NCBI RefSeq assembly: GCF_013328815.1
Contig: NZ_JABUHN010000010.1
Coordinates: forward strand, 109,679-173,678
DNA length: 64,000 nt
Origin: Tabrizicola fusiformis
Lineage (GTDB): Bacteria > Pseudomonadota > Alphaproteobacteria > Rhodobacterales > Rhodobacteraceae
Direction of reading: 5' to 3'
The position numbers and the translations under genes are program-made. The notes below the pieces were generated by a model. The model was not told where the DNA came from. It did not search any database and worked only from the letters and a program-made list of their open reading frames with translations. Position 1 is the first letter of the stretch, and each line of letters begins with the position of its first letter. Below are positions 1-9,814 of this stretch, piece by piece.

Positions 1-1
1 C

Positions 2-100
2 GACCATGAGGGCTGGATTTCGGTGGATTCGGTGCCCGGGCGCACCGTGTTCCGCGTCTCGCTGCCCGTCGTTCCCAAAGTAAAGAAGGAGAGCCGCTAG
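2..100 (+). CDS. ntrB: NtrB, C-terminal end (partial)
   Basis: The last 32 codons of a reading frame that enters from the left edge and stops at TAG 98-100. The residues (DHEGWISVDSVPGRTVFRVS) look like the final G-box strand of a histidine-kinase ATPase domain, where a catalytic domain ends with a beta strand ending in RVSLP. Since ntrC begins at the very next base, this is most likely the nitrogen sensor kinase NtrB, which phosphorylates NtrC. Only the tail is visible, so the identification rests mainly on position; another sensor kinase is not excluded. Confidence 0.75.
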   Translation, partial: DHEGWISVDSVPGRTVFRVSLPVVPKVKKESR

Positions 101-1465
101 ATGGATGGCACAATTCTGGTCGCAGATGACGACCGCACCATCCGCACGGTGCTGACGCAAGCGCTGACCCGGGCGGGTTGCAAGGTTCATGCGACGAGCA
201 GTCTGATGACGCTGATGCGCTGGGTCGAAGAGGGCAAGGGCGATCTGGTGATCTCCGACGTGATCATGCCCGACGGCAACGGCCTTCAGGCGCTGCCGCA
301 GATTGCCCGGATGCGGCCCGGCCTGCCGGTGATCGTGATTTCCGCGCAGAACACCATCATGACCGCCATTCAGGCCGCCGAGGCGGAGGCGTTCGACTAT
401 CTGCCGAAACCCTTCGACCTGCCCGACCTGATGAAGCGTTCGGCCCGCGCGCTGGAGATGAAGCGCCACGCGCCGAAAGTGGCGCCGCAGCCGCGCGAGG
501 CGGGCGACGATCTGCCGCTGGTGGGGCGCACGCCCGCGATGCAGGCGCTTTACCGGCTGGTGGCGCGGGTGATGAACGTGGACCTCGCCGTGCTGATCAC
601 CGGCGAATCGGGCACCGGCAAAAGTCTCATCGCGCGCGCGATCCATGATTTCAGCGACCGCAGGGGGCAGCCCTTTGTGGTGGCGCAGGCCGCCGATCTG
701 GCCGGGGTGGACGGGATTTCCACGCTTTTGTCGCGCGCCAAGGGCGGCTCTCTGGTGCTGGACGAGGTGGCCGACTTTGACGAAGACGCGCAGGCCCGTC
801 TGGTGCGGATGCTCGACATCATGGGCGAACAGGGGCCGCGGATCATGGCCACCAGTCAGGCCGATCTGGCGCAGCGGATGGAGGCGGGCAAGTTCCGCAA
901 AGACCTCTACTATCGCCTTGGCGGCGTCACCATTTCCGTGCCCCCGCTGCGCGAGCGGGTCGAGGATATTCCGCTGCTGGCCGAACACGTCCTTGCCAAG
1001 GGCGAGCGTGAGATGGGCGCCACCCGGCGCCTGTCGGCCGAGGCCATGGCTCTGGTGCGGGCCCATCCCTGGCCGGGCAATGTGCGTCAGTTGGAAAACA
1101 TGCTGCGCCGCCTGCTGGTGACCGCCACCGAGCCCGAGATTTCCAAGGCCGAAGTCGAAGCGGCCCTTGGCGCCGCCGCCCCGACCATGCCGGTCAAGGG
1201 CGGGATGGAGGGCGAGAAACTCTCGGCCTCGATTGCCCGCCACCTGAAACGCTATTTCGATCTGCATGGCGGGCAATTGCCGCCGGCGGGGGTCTATGAC
1301 CGCATCCTGCATGAAATGGAGATTCCGCTGATCGAGATTGCGCTGGATGCCACCGGCGGCAATCAGGCCAGATGTGCGGACCTTCTGGGCATCAACCGCA
1401 ATACCTTGCGCAAGAAGATCACCGATCTCGATATCCGCGTGACACGGCGGCGCAAGCTGATGTAA
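101..1465 (+). CDS. ntrC: Nitrogen regulation response regulator NtrC (GAFTGA-less type)
   Basis: A 454-residue response regulator with an N-terminal receiver domain (phospho-acceptor Asp53 in ISDVIMPDG, Lys103), an AAA+ domain (Walker A GESGTGKS 168-175, Walker B with Asp221-Glu222) and a C-terminal Fis-type helix-turn-helix ([21 protein letters not shown]). The stretch between the Walker motifs (about 192-214) is shortened and has no GAFTGA loop, the part that contacts sigma-54. This is the known Rhodobacter form, which in R. capsulatus activates the sigma-70 holoenzyme. Start is the ATG directly after the ntrB stop, so the two are translationally coupled. Role: activating nitrogen-assimilation genes when nitrogen is limiting. 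Confidence 0.95.
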   Translation: MDGTILVADDDRTIRTVLTQALTRAGCKVHATSSLMTLMRWVEEGKGDLVISDVIMPDGNGLQALPQIARMRPGLPVIVISAQNTIMTAIQAAEAEAFDYLPKPFDLPDLMKRSARALEMKRHAPKVAPQPREAGDDLPLVGRTPAMQALYRLVARVMNVDLAVLITGESGTGKSLIARAIHDFSDRRGQPFVVAQAADLAGVDGISTLLSRAKGGSLVLDEVADFDEDAQARLVRMLDIMGEQGPRIMATSQADLAQRMEAGKFRKDLYYRLGGVTISVPPLRERVEDIPLLAEHVLAKGEREMGATRRLSAEAMALVRAHPWPGNVRQLENMLRRLLVTATEPEISKAEVEAALGAAAPTMPVKGGMEGEKLSASIARHLKRYFDLHGGQLPPAGVYDRILHEMEIPLIEIALDATGGNQARCADLLGINRNTLRKKITDLDIRVTRRRKLM

Positions 1466-1515
1466 AAGCGCAACATGGTGCGTGTCCCGAAAGCCCCGGC
1501 TTTCAGGAACAGGCG

Positions 1516-3828
1516 ATGTTGCGGGATGGGCACAGCCCCCCGCCGTTTTGGGGGACGGGTGTGGCGGTTACCGGCGCAAGAGGCGGCACCTGGCTGCGGC
1601 TGACACGGTTGCGCCGTCAACGCCGGGTGCAGACGGCCTTTACCTTTGCGCTAGTGCTGCTCGGGCCGGTGCTTGCCGTGCTGACCTTCCTTGCGCTGGG
1701 GCCTTATGACCTTGGCGCTTCGTCCAACACGCTGCGCCTGATCCTGCTGGCCGATCTGGTTTATGTGCTGCTAGTGGCGGCGCTGGTTCTGGCGCGGGTG
1801 GTGCGAATGATCGCCGACCGCCGCAGCCAGTCGGCCGGCTCGCGGCTGCACCTGCGGCTGACCGGGGTGTTCGCCTTTGTGGCCCTCGTGCCGACGATTC
1901 TGGTCGCGGTCTTTGCCGTGCTGAACCTGAACATCGGGCTGGAAGGCTGGTTTTCCGACCGGGTGCGCAACGTGGTGGGTTCCTCCCTCGCCGCGGCGCA
2001 GGCGTATGAAGATGAACACCGCACCGCGCTTTCCGAAGATGCGGGCAAGCTGGCGGCCTATCTGAACGTGGCCAAACAGTCGCAGTTCTTCCTTGACGAC
2101 GGGCAGGTGCGCCCGGTCCTGACCCAAGGGCAGGCGGCCATCCAGCGCGGGTTGAAAGAGGTCTTCCTGATCGACGGGACAGGCACGCTGAAAACCCGGG
2201 GCGAGCGGTCATTCCTCTTTGATTTCGACATGCCCGATGCCGCCGATATCGCCAAGGCCAAGGCCGGTGAGACGGTGATCATCGAAGACTGGCCCAATGA
2301 CGAATTCCGCGCGCTGGTGCATCTTGAGGCTTTTGCCGACCGCTATCTTTACGTCTCGCGCACGGTGGACGGGCGGCTGTTGTCGCTTCTGGATGATACC
2401 AAGCAGACCGTCGCCCTTTATCAGCAGCTTGAGGCGGAGCGGGGCACGGTTCTGTTCAACTTCGGCCTGCTTTATCTGGGTTTCGCGCTGATCCTTGTGC
2501 TGGCCGCCGTCTGGCTGGGCCTGTGGTTTGCCGAACGCCTGTCGCGTCCGGTGGGGCGGCTAGCTTCGGCGGCGGGGCGGGTTGGCGCGGGCGATCTGGA
2601 CGTGCGGGTGATCGAGGAAGAGGGCGACGACGAAATCGCCATGCTGGGCCGCATCTTCAACCAGATGACCCGGCAGTTGAAAGGCCAGCGCGAGGCGCTG
2701 GTGGAAAACCACCGCCAGACCGAAGAGCGGCGGCGGCTGTTCGATTCCGTCCTGTCCAATGTCACCGCAGGGGTGATCGGGCTGAATGCCGAAGGGCGGA
2801 TCGACTTTTCCAACCGCGCCGCCGAGCGTCTGCTGGACCTGCCCGAAGGCGCCGATACCGCGCTGGCCATTGCCGTGCCCGAATTCGCGCCGCTGTTTGA
2901 CCGTCTGCACGAGAGCGACGGCGCCGCCGTGCAGGAAGAGGTCCGGCTGACCCGGCGCGGCAAGCTGGAAAGCCTGCTGGTGCGGATGTCCGTGCGCGAG
3001 AGCGAGGGCGGGCGGCTTGAAGGTTTCGTGGTGGCCTTCGATGACGTGACCGATCTGGTCAGCGCCCAACGGATGGCGGCCTGGGGCGATGTTGCCCGCC
3101 GCATCGCGCATGAGATCAAGAATCCGCTGACCCCGATCCAGCTTTCGGCGGAACGCATCAAGCGCAAGTTCCGCCGCGAGGTGGCAGAGCCGGACGAGCT
3201 GGAACAGCTTGCCGATGTGATCGTGCGCCAGACCAATGACTTGCGCCGCATTGTGGATGAGTTTTCCAAGTTCGCCCGGATGCCCGAACCCGACCGGCGC
3301 GAGAATGACCTGACCGCGCTTCTGCGCGCCGCCGTGATGTTGCAGGAAAACGGCCAGCCCGGCACCACCTTCCGCCGCTCTGTGCCGGATCAGCCGGTGG
3401 TGATGGAGCTGGACGCCACGATGATCGGGCAAGCCTTGACAAACCTAATCAAGAACGCCGGGGAAGCCATTGAATCGTTGCAGGAAAAAGGCGCCCCTCA
3501 ACCGTTTTCACCAGAAATCCGCGTGACGCTGACCACCGATGAGACGGCGGCGGAAATCCGCGTGATGGACAACGGCATCGGCCTGCCGCTTGATCGTGCG
3601 CGCCTGTTCGAGCCCTATGTGACCACGCGCGAAAAGGGCACCGGCCTTGGGCTGCCGATTGTGAAGAAGATCATTGAAGAACATGGCGGGACGCTGACGC
3701 TTGAGGATGCGCCGCTGTTTGAAGGTAACGCCCATGCGGGCGCGATGGCGGTCATCCGACTGCCCCGCGCCCCCCGCATCCGGCGGGCGGGCAAGAAAGC
3801 GGCCGCGGTTTCCGGCCAGGGGGGATGA
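1516..3828 (+). CDS. ntrY: Nitrogen sensor histidine kinase NtrY
   Basis: A membrane histidine kinase of about 770 residues. Three hydrophobic segments lie near the N terminus and a fourth precedes a HAMP linker (RLSRPVGRLASAAGRVGAGD). A PAS-like domain follows, then the HisKA box with His532 in RRIAHEIKNPLTP, and an ATPase domain with GIGLP and GTGLGLPIVKKI. It phosphorylates NtrX. The frame is open from 1372, but that part overlaps ntrC in another frame, so I take ATG 1516. GTG 1561, preceded by GGGGGA, is an equally possible start and gives a protein 15 residues shorter. The stop overlaps the ntrX start (ATGA), so the two are translationally coupled. Confidence 0.93.
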   Translation: MLRDGHSPPPFWGTGVAVTGARGGTWLRLTRLRRQRRVQTAFTFALVLLGPVLAVLTFLALGPYDLGASSNTLRLILLADLVYVLLVAALVLARVVRMIADRRSQSAGSRLHLRLTGVFAFVALVPTILVAVFAVLNLNIGLEGWFSDRVRNVVGSSLAAAQAYEDEHRTALSEDAGKLAAYLNVAKQSQFFLDDGQVRPVLTQGQAAIQRGLKEVFLIDGTGTLKTRGERSFLFDFDMPDAADIAKAKAGETVIIEDWPNDEFRALVHLEAFADRYLYVSRTVDGRLLSLLDDTKQTVALYQQLEAERGTVLFNFGLLYLGFALILVLAAVWLGLWFAERLSRPVGRLASAAGRVGAGDLDVRVIEEEGDDEIAMLGRIFNQMTRQLKGQREALVENHRQTEERRRLFDSVLSNVTAGVIGLNAEGRIDFSNRAAERLLDLPEGADTALAIAVPEFAPLFDRLHESDGAAVQEEVRLTRRGKLESLLVRMSVRESEGGRLEGFVVAFDDVTDLVSAQRMAAWGDVARRIAHEIKNPLTPIQLSAERIKRKFRREVAEPDELEQLADVIVRQTNDLRRIVDEFSKFARMPEPDRRENDLTALLRAAVMLQENGQPGTTFRRSVPDQPVVMELDATMIGQALTNLIKNAGEAIESLQEKGAPQPFSPEIRVTLTTDETAAEIRVMDNGIGLPLDRARLFEPYVTTREKGTGLGLPIVKKIIEEHGGTLTLEDAPLFEGNAHAGAMAVIRLPRAPRIRRAGKKAAAVSGQGG

Positions 3829-5231
3829 TGACCAGCATTCTGATCACCGACGACGAAAAGGACATCCGCGAACTGATCGGGGATATTCTGAAGGACGAAG
3901 GCTATGTGGTGCGTCTGGCTGCCAATTCCGACGAATGCATGGCCGAGATCAACGCCGAGCCGCCGGCGCTGATGATCCTGGATATCTGGCTGAAAGACAG
4001 CCGGATGGACGGGATCGACATTCTGAAAACCGTCAAGCGCGACAACCCGGATATTCCGGTGGTGATCATCTCGGGCCATGGCAACATCGAAATCGCCGTG
4101 GCCGCGATCAAGCAGGGCGCCTATGACTTCATCGAGAAACCCTTCAACATCGACCAGTTGATGGTGGTGGTGTCCCGCGCGATGGAGGCCAGCCGCCTGC
4201 GCCGCGAAAACGCCGACCTGCGGCGGCGCGATGGCGCTTCGGCCGAAATGCTGGGCTCTTCGACCGCGTTCCGCGCGCTGAAGGCGCAGCTTGAGAAGGT
4301 GACGAAATCCAATGGCCGGGTGATGCTGGCCGGGCCCGCCGGTTCGGGCAAGGAAATGGCCGCCCGCTTCATCCACACCCATTCCAACCGCGCCGGAGCA
4401 CCCTTCGTGTCGGTCTCGTCCGCCACGGTCGAGCCGGACCGCATGGAAGAGGTGCTGTTCGGCCGCGAAACCGCCGAACGGGGGGTGGAAAAGGGCCTTC
4501 TGGAACAGGCGCATGGCGGTGTGGTCTATTTCGACGAGGTGGCGGATATGCCGCTGGGCACCCAGTCGAAAATTCTGCGCGTGCTGACCGAACAGCAGTT
4601 CATGCGGGTCGGCGGCACCGACAAGGTGCGCGTCGATCTGCGGGTGATCTCCTCGACCACGCGCGACCTGCGGGCGGAAATCGCGGCAGGTCGCTTCCGG
4701 CAGGAGTTGTACGACCGTCTCAACGTGGTGCCGATCGCCGTGCCCTCGCTGGAAGAGCGGCGCGAGGATATTCCCGAACTGACCCGGCATTTCATCGACC
4801 TCTTTCACCGCAGTCAGGGCCTGCCCAACCGCAGCCTGACGCCCGAGGCCGAGGCGATGCTGCAAACCATGTCCTGGCCCGGCAACGTCCGCCAATTGCG
4901 CAATGTGATCGAGCGGGTGCTGATCCTGGGCGACAGCTCTGGCGCAATCGAACCGCGCGAACTGCCCGGACAGGAAAGCGCGGGCGACGGCGGGGCGCGG
5001 CTGGTTCTGGGCGGCACCATGGCCACCCTGCCGCTGCGCGAGGCCCGCGAGGTGTTCGAGCGGGAGTATCTGCTGACCCAGATCAACCGCTTTGGCGGCA
5101 ACATCAGCCGCACCGCGGGCTTTGTCGGCATGGAACGCAGCGCCCTGCACCGCAAGCTGAAATCGCTGGGCGTGGTCACCACCACCAAGGGCCAGGGCCG
5201 CGCCGATGAGGATGACGGCGAGGAGGAATAG
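3825..5231 (+). CDS. ntrX: Nitrogen assimilation response regulator NtrX
   Basis: A 468-residue NtrC-family regulator: receiver with Asp53 (ILDIWLKDS), AAA+ domain with Walker A GPAGSGKE (170-177) and Walker B YFDEV, and a Fis-like helix-turn-helix at the end (GGNISRTAGFVGMERSALHRK). Where GAFTGA is expected, the sequence reads LFGRETAERGVEKG (211-224), so this protein also lacks the sigma-54 contact loop. Two possible starts overlap (ATG 3825 or ATG 3828); the first overlaps the ntrY stop. NtrY/NtrX pairs in alphaproteobacteria respond to nitrogen and redox state; here trkA follows after only 3 bases, suggesting one transcript through potassium uptake. Confidence 0.93.
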   Translation: MMTSILITDDEKDIRELIGDILKDEGYVVRLAANSDECMAEINAEPPALMILDIWLKDSRMDGIDILKTVKRDNPDIPVVIISGHGNIEIAVAAIKQGAYDFIEKPFNIDQLMVVVSRAMEASRLRRENADLRRRDGASAEMLGSSTAFRALKAQLEKVTKSNGRVMLAGPAGSGKEMAARFIHTHSNRAGAPFVSVSSATVEPDRMEEVLFGRETAERGVEKGLLEQAHGGVVYFDEVADMPLGTQSKILRVLTEQQFMRVGGTDKVRVDLRVISSTTRDLRAEIAAGRFRQELYDRLNVVPIAVPSLEERREDIPELTRHFIDLFHRSQGLPNRSLTPEAEAMLQTMSWPGNVRQLRNVIERVLILGDSSGAIEPRELPGQESAGDGGARLVLGGTMATLPLREAREVFEREYLLTQINRFGGNISRTAGFVGMERSALHRKLKSLGVVTTTKGQGRADEDDGEEE

Positions 5232-5234
5232 GCG

Positions 5235-6611
5235 ATGAAAGTCATCATCTGCGGCGCCGGGCAGGTGGGCTGGCAGATTGCCCGCCACCTCTCGGGTGAA
5301 AAGAACGACGTGACCATCGTCGATCAGAACGCCGACCTCGTGCGTCGGGCGACCGAGACGCTGGATGTGCAGGGCGTGCATGGCTTTGCCAGCCATCCCG
5401 ACATTCTGGAGCGGGCGGGCGCGCGCGATGCCGATATGGTGATCGCCGCGACCTATTCCGATGAAGTGAACATGGTGATCTGCCAGGTTGCCCATTCGAT
5501 CTTTTCGGTGCCGCGCAAGGTGGCGCGGCTCAGGGCGCAATCCTATCAGGATGCGATCTATGCCGATCTTTACCGCCGCGACCATCTGCCGATCGACGTG
5601 GTGATCTCGCCCGAGCGCGAGGTGGCCGAGGCTGCCTTGCAGCGGCTGGCCGCCCCCGCCGCCTTTGACACCGAAAGCTTCATGGCCGGCCGCGCGCAGC
5701 TTCTGGGCATCCAGTTGACCGAGGATTGCCCGGTGCTGATGACGCCCTTGCGCCAGTTGAACGAGCTGTTTCCGACGCTGCGCGCCATCGTGGTGGGGGT
5801 GCGGCGCGGCGGCAGTCTTTTCGCGCCCGAACCGCGCGATTTCCTGCTGCCGGGGGATCAGATCTATGTCTTCACCCATGTCGAGGACGTGAACCGCACG
5901 CTGGAAGTCTTTGGCAAGAAGACCCAAAAGCAGGAACGGGTGGTGATCGTCGGCGGTGGCAACGTGGGCCTTGCCGTGGCCCGCGCGCTTGAGGCGCGCA
6001 CCGACCGCGTGCGCGCCAAGATCATCGAGAAAAGCCGGGCCCGGGCCGAACTGGCCGCCGACGGGCTGACGCGGACCATCGTGCTGCATGGCGACGGCAT
6101 GGATATCGACCTGCTGACCGAAGCCGCGGTAGACCGCGCCGATGCCGTTCTTGCGGTGACCGATGACGACAAGACCAACCTTCTGGTGGCGGTGCGGGCG
6201 AAACAGGCCGGTTGCCCGATGGCGATTGCGCTGGTCAATGACCCGACGCTTGCCCCCCTGATGGGCCCGCTTGAGATCGACGCCTATATCAACCCGCGCG
6301 CCACCACCGTTTCGTCGATCCTGCGCCATATCCGGCACGGCAAGGTGCGGGCGATCTATTCCTTGGGCGATGGCGAGGCCGAGGTGATCGAGGCGCAGGT
6401 GCTGACCACCTCGCCCATGGCGGGCAAGCTGATCCGCGACATCGACTTTCCCGAAGGGGTGCTGGTCGGCGGGGTGATGAAGGGCGACAAGGTAATGAAG
6501 CCGACCGGCGATCTGCGGGTGGATACCGGCGATGTGGTGGCGCTTTTCGCGCTGTCCAAAGACGTGCGCGAGGTCGAGCGTCTCTTGCAGGTCTCGGTCG
6601 AGTTCTTCTGA
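5235..6611 (+). CDS. trkA: Trk potassium uptake system NAD-binding subunit TrkA
   Basis: A 458-residue cytoplasmic protein built as a tandem of two RCK units. Rossmann motifs are visible at residues 5-12 (ICGAGQVG) and 237-245 (VIVGGGNVG); each is followed by a TrkA-C type ligand-binding segment. Full length for the two-unit TrkA of proteobacteria. It gates the TrkH channel, which begins at the base after the TrkA stop. The frame starts 3 bases after ntrX with an AGGAGGAAT Shine-Dalgarno region lying in the end of ntrX, so it is probably part of the ntr transcript. Confidence 0.96.
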   Translation: MKVIICGAGQVGWQIARHLSGEKNDVTIVDQNADLVRRATETLDVQGVHGFASHPDILERAGARDADMVIAATYSDEVNMVICQVAHSIFSVPRKVARLRAQSYQDAIYADLYRRDHLPIDVVISPEREVAEAALQRLAAPAAFDTESFMAGRAQLLGIQLTEDCPVLMTPLRQLNELFPTLRAIVVGVRRGGSLFAPEPRDFLLPGDQIYVFTHVEDVNRTLEVFGKKTQKQERVVIVGGGNVGLAVARALEARTDRVRAKIIEKSRARAELAADGLTRTIVLHGDGMDIDLLTEAAVDRADAVLAVTDDDKTNLLVAVRAKQAGCPMAIALVNDPTLAPLMGPLEIDAYINPRATTVSSILRHIRHGKVRAIYSLGDGEAEVIEAQVLTTSPMAGKLIRDIDFPEGVLVGGVMKGDKVMKPTGDLRVDTGDVVALFALSKDVREVERLLQVSVEFF

Positions 6612-8120
6612 ATGGCGCGGCTGCGCGATACGCCGCTTCTGATCCTGCTGATGGCCTTGGCGGGGGCGGCGATGCTGTTGCCGGCGGGTCATGCCGCCAT
6701 TTTGCGCGACCACGCGCTGGCGCGGGCCTTTCTTTATGCGGCGCTGATGGTGGCGGTTCTGTGCGTCATGCTGGCGCTGGCGCTGGCGGGGCGGCGGTTC
6801 CGCCCTACGGCGCGCGGGCAGTTGGCCACGGTGGCGGCGGTCTATCTGGTGCTGCCGCCGCTTCTGGCGCTGCCGCTTTTGCCGGACGAGGGCGGCGGGC
6901 TGCCCCTTGGCGATGCCTGGTTCGAGATGCTTTCGGCGCTGACCACCACGGGCGCCACGCTTTACGCCCCCGATGAACTGACGGCCACGGTGCATCTGTG
7001 GCGGGCCTTTGTCGGCTGGATGGGCGGGTTCTATTCGCTGGTTGTGGCGCTGGCGGTGCTGGCGCCCCTGAACCTAGGCGGGATGGAGGTGGTGTCCGGC
7101 CGCACCCCGGGGCGCAGTCAGGGCGGCGCGCAGATTGTCGAGGTGGCGGGCATCCGACAGCGCATGGCCCGGTTTGCGCTGCAGCTCCTGCCGGCTTATG
7201 GCGGGCTGACACTGCTTCTGTGGCTCTTGCTGATCTTCGCCGGCGATGCCTCGCTGGTGGCGTTGTGCCATGCGATGTCCACGCTGGCGACCAGCGGGAT
7301 TTCCCCGGTGGGCGGCTTGCAGGGCGGGCAGGCGGGCCTTGCGGGCGAGGGGCTGGTGGCGCTGTTCCTGCTCCTCGCCCTGTCGCGGCGGCTGTTGTCG
7401 CTGGGGCAGGGGCAGGGCAGCCGGCCGCTGACGCGCGATGCAGAATTGCGCACCGCCGCGGTGATTCTGGCGCTGGTCGTGGGGCTTTTGCTGATGCGGC
7501 AATGGGCGGCGGCCTGGCGGCTGGGGCAGGGCGAGGATCTGGGCGCGGCGTTGGGTGCGCTCTGGGGCAATCTCTTCATGGCGCTGTCCTTCCTCACCAC
7601 CTCGGGCTTTGAAAGCGAACATTGGCTGCGCACCACGCTCTGGACCGGGCTTTCGCCGGCAGGAATGGTGCTTTGGGGGCTGGCCATCGTCGGCGGCGGC
7701 ATCGCCACCACCGCGGGCGGGGTCAAGCTCTTGCGGGTGGCAGGGCTTTTCCGCCACGCCACGCAGGAACTTGATCTCGTGATCCATCCCAATGCGGTGG
7801 CCGGAACCATGGGCGGGCGGCAGATCGCGCGGGGCGGCACCTATCTGGCCTGGGTGTTCTTCATGCTTTTCGCCTGCACCATCGTCGCGGTGACGGGGCT
7901 TTTGACGCTGACCGCGGAACCCTTTGAATCGGCGCTGGTTCTGGCGATTTCGGCCCTGACCAACACCGGCCCCCTTGCGGTGCAGATGGTCGAGGTTCCC
8001 GCGCCATGGACCGAGGTGGACGGGGCGGGCCGGGTGATCCTGGGCGCTGCGATGGTGGTGGGGCGGCTGGAAACCCTGGCCATTCTGGCGCTTCTGTTGC
8101 CAGAGGGCTGGAAAAGCTGA
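6612..8120 (+). CDS. trkH: Trk potassium uptake channel subunit TrkH
   Basis: A 502-residue polytopic membrane protein with the four pore-loop repeats of the TrkH/KtrB superfamily: TTGAT (112-116), ATSGIS (226-231), TTSGFE (329-334) and LTNTGP (449-454), each carrying the selectivity-filter glycine. The frame begins directly after the trkA stop with no spacer, so translation must be coupled. With TrkA it forms the low-affinity potassium importer in the inner membrane. The following 123 bases before hfq contain no gene and could hold a separate hfq promoter. Confidence 0.96.
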   Translation: MARLRDTPLLILLMALAGAAMLLPAGHAAILRDHALARAFLYAALMVAVLCVMLALALAGRRFRPTARGQLATVAAVYLVLPPLLALPLLPDEGGGLPLGDAWFEMLSALTTTGATLYAPDELTATVHLWRAFVGWMGGFYSLVVALAVLAPLNLGGMEVVSGRTPGRSQGGAQIVEVAGIRQRMARFALQLLPAYGGLTLLLWLLLIFAGDASLVALCHAMSTLATSGISPVGGLQGGQAGLAGEGLVALFLLLALSRRLLSLGQGQGSRPLTRDAELRTAAVILALVVGLLLMRQWAAAWRLGQGEDLGAALGALWGNLFMALSFLTTSGFESEHWLRTTLWTGLSPAGMVLWGLAIVGGGIATTAGGVKLLRVAGLFRHATQELDLVIHPNAVAGTMGGRQIARGGTYLAWVFFMLFACTIVAVTGLLTLTAEPFESALVLAISALTNTGPLAVQMVEVPAPWTEVDGAGRVILGAAMVVGRLETLAILALLLPEGWKS

Positions 8121-8243
8121 CTCTGGCGGCGGTAAATCGCTGATTTGGGGCTGGAATCTGCCGCGAACGCGCGCAATACTGCGCCCGAGGTGGTCCGTCA
8201 GGGGGATCACTGCGTGCGACTGAACAACAAGGACAAGAAACCG

Positions 8244-8477
8244 ATGGCCGCCGACAAGCAGAATTTGCAGGATGCCTTTCTTAACCATGTCCGGAAATCC
8301 AAGGTTCCGGTCACCATTTTTCTGATCAACGGGGTCAAGCTTCAGGGCGTGATCACCTGGTTTGACAATTTCTGTGTGCTGTTGCGCCGCGATGGCCAGT
8401 CGCAGCTTGTCTACAAACACGCGATCTCGACCATCATGCCCGGCGGGCCGGTCAATCTCTATGAGGGTGAAGACTGA
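8244..8477 (+). CDS. hfq: RNA chaperone Hfq
   Basis: A 77-residue Hfq with the Sm1 core ([24 protein letters not shown]) and the Sm2 signature YKHAISTI; the C-terminal tail is very short, as in other Rhodobacteraceae. The frame is open further upstream (from 8145), but ATG 8244 with AAGGA at 8229-8233 gives the normal N terminus [14 protein letters not shown]. Hfq forms a ring-shaped hexamer that helps small RNAs pair with mRNAs. The gene runs straight into hflX: the hfq stop TGA (8475-8477) lies inside the first codons of the next frame, the standard hfq-hflX arrangement. Confidence 0.97.
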   Translation: MAADKQNLQDAFLNHVRKSKVPVTIFLINGVKLQGVITWFDNFCVLLRRDGQSQLVYKHAISTIMPGGPVNLYEGED

Positions 8478-9814
8478 TTTCCGATCTTCCCGAGGAAGAT
8501 GAAGAGTTTGACCCGCTGTCGGAAGACGGCGGGATTGATGCCTATGAAACCGCCGCCCGGCCGACCCGGGCCTTCATCCTGCATCCCGATCTGAAAAGCG
8601 CGCGCTCCCGCCGCCTGCCCGAACATGGGCTGGCCGAGGCGGTCAGCCTTGCCGCCGCCCTGCCGGGGCTTGAGGTTAAGGGCGCCGAGGTGGTGCGGCT
8701 GGCCAAGCTGCATCCCGGCATGTTGTTCGGCGCCGGCAAGGTTGAAGAGCTTGGCACGCGGTTCAAGGCGCTGGGGGTGGAACTGGTGCTGGTCGATGGC
8801 CCGGTTTCGCCGGTGCAGCAGCGCAATCTGGAAAAGGAATGGTCGGTCAAACTGTTGGACCGCACCAGCCTGATCCTTGAGATTTTCGCCGACCGCGCCC
8901 GCACCCGCGAAGGCGTGTTGCAGGTGGAACTGGCGGCTCTCAGCTATCAGCGCTCGCGCCTTGTGCGGGCCTGGACCCACCTTGAGCGGCAGCGCGGCGG
9001 TTTCGGTTTCGTCGGCGGCCCCGGTGAGACGCAGATCGAGGCCGACCGCCGCGCGATCGACGATCAGGTGATCCGGCTGAAGCGGCAGTTGGACCGCGTG
9101 GTGAAGACCCGTGAGCTGCACCGCGCCGCCCGCCGCAAGGTGCCTTTCCCGGTGGTGGCGCTGGTCGGCTATACCAATGCGGGCAAATCCACCCTGTTCA
9201 ACCGGATGACCGGGGCCGATGTGCTGGCCAAGGACATGCTCTTTGCCACGCTGGACCCGACGATGCGGGGGATCACCCTGCCTTCGGGCCGCAAGATCAT
9301 CGCGTCCGACACGGTGGGGTTCATTTCTGACCTGCCGACGCAGCTTGTCGCCGCCTTCCGCGCCACGCTGGAAGAGGTGCTTGAGGCGGACTTGATCCTG
9401 CACGTCCGCGACATTAGCCACCCCGAGACGGCGGAACAGGCGGCGGATGTGACCGATATCCTCGCATCGCTGGGGGTGAATGCCGCGACACCGCTGATCG
9501 AGGTCTGGAACAAGCTGGATCTGGTCGATCCTTCGGCGCGTGAGGCGCTGGCGGTGCAGGCCGCGAACCGTGACCGGGTGTTCCCAATTTCGGCGGTGAC
9601 GGGCGAGGGGGTGGCGGTGCTGCTCGATGCGGTATCCGCCGCCTTTGACGAGGAAAAGACCGATCGGCACCTGACCCTGCCCTTTGCCGATGGCCGGCGC
9701 CATGCCTGGCTGCACGCCGAAGGCGTGGTTCTGGCCGAGGTGCAGGGCGAAGAGGGCTGGCAGATTGACGTGCGCTGGACCGCCCGGCAGGAAAAGCGCT
9801 TCCGCGACCTGTAG
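8474..9814 (+). CDS. hflX: Ribosome-associated GTPase HflX, non-canonical start
   Basis: A GTPase of up to 446 residues. The N-terminal HflX domain ([31 protein letters not shown], a conserved [15 protein letters not shown] loop) is followed by a G domain with P-loop GYTNAGKS (about 232-239) and NKLD. HflX splits stalled 70S ribosomes. No ATG, GTG or TTG exists in this frame before GTG 8690, which would delete about 70 conserved residues. An in-frame stop lies at 8468, so translation must begin at CTG 8474 or ATT 8477, both overlapping the hfq stop, with GAGGGTGA just upstream. The stop TAG (9812-9814) is part of a palindromic repeat. Confidence 0.9.
   Translation: MISDLPEEDEEFDPLSEDGGIDAYETAARPTRAFILHPDLKSARSRRLPEHGLAEAVSLAAALPGLEVKGAEVVRLAKLHPGMLFGAGKVEELGTRFKALGVELVLVDGPVSPVQQRNLEKEWSVKLLDRTSLILEIFADRARTREGVLQVELAALSYQRSRLVRAWTHLERQRGGFGFVGGPGETQIEADRRAIDDQVIRLKRQLDRVVKTRELHRAARRKVPFPVVALVGYTNAGKSTLFNRMTGADVLAKDMLFATLDPTMRGITLPSGRKIIASDTVGFISDLPTQLVAAFRATLEEVLEADLILHVRDISHPETAEQAADVTDILASLGVNAATPLIEVWNKLDLVDPSAREALAVQAANRDRVFPISAVTGEGVAVLLDAVSAAFDEEKTDRHLTLPFADGRRHAWLHAEGVVLAEVQGEEGWQIDVRWTARQEKRFRDL

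Noticed and set aside
3615..6995. An open frame of about 1126 codons on the minus strand across ntrX and trkA
   Set aside because: It is rich in His, Arg and Gln with no domain pattern, and lies opposite clearly conserved genes. Long antisense frames are expected in GC-rich DNA where stop codons are rare.
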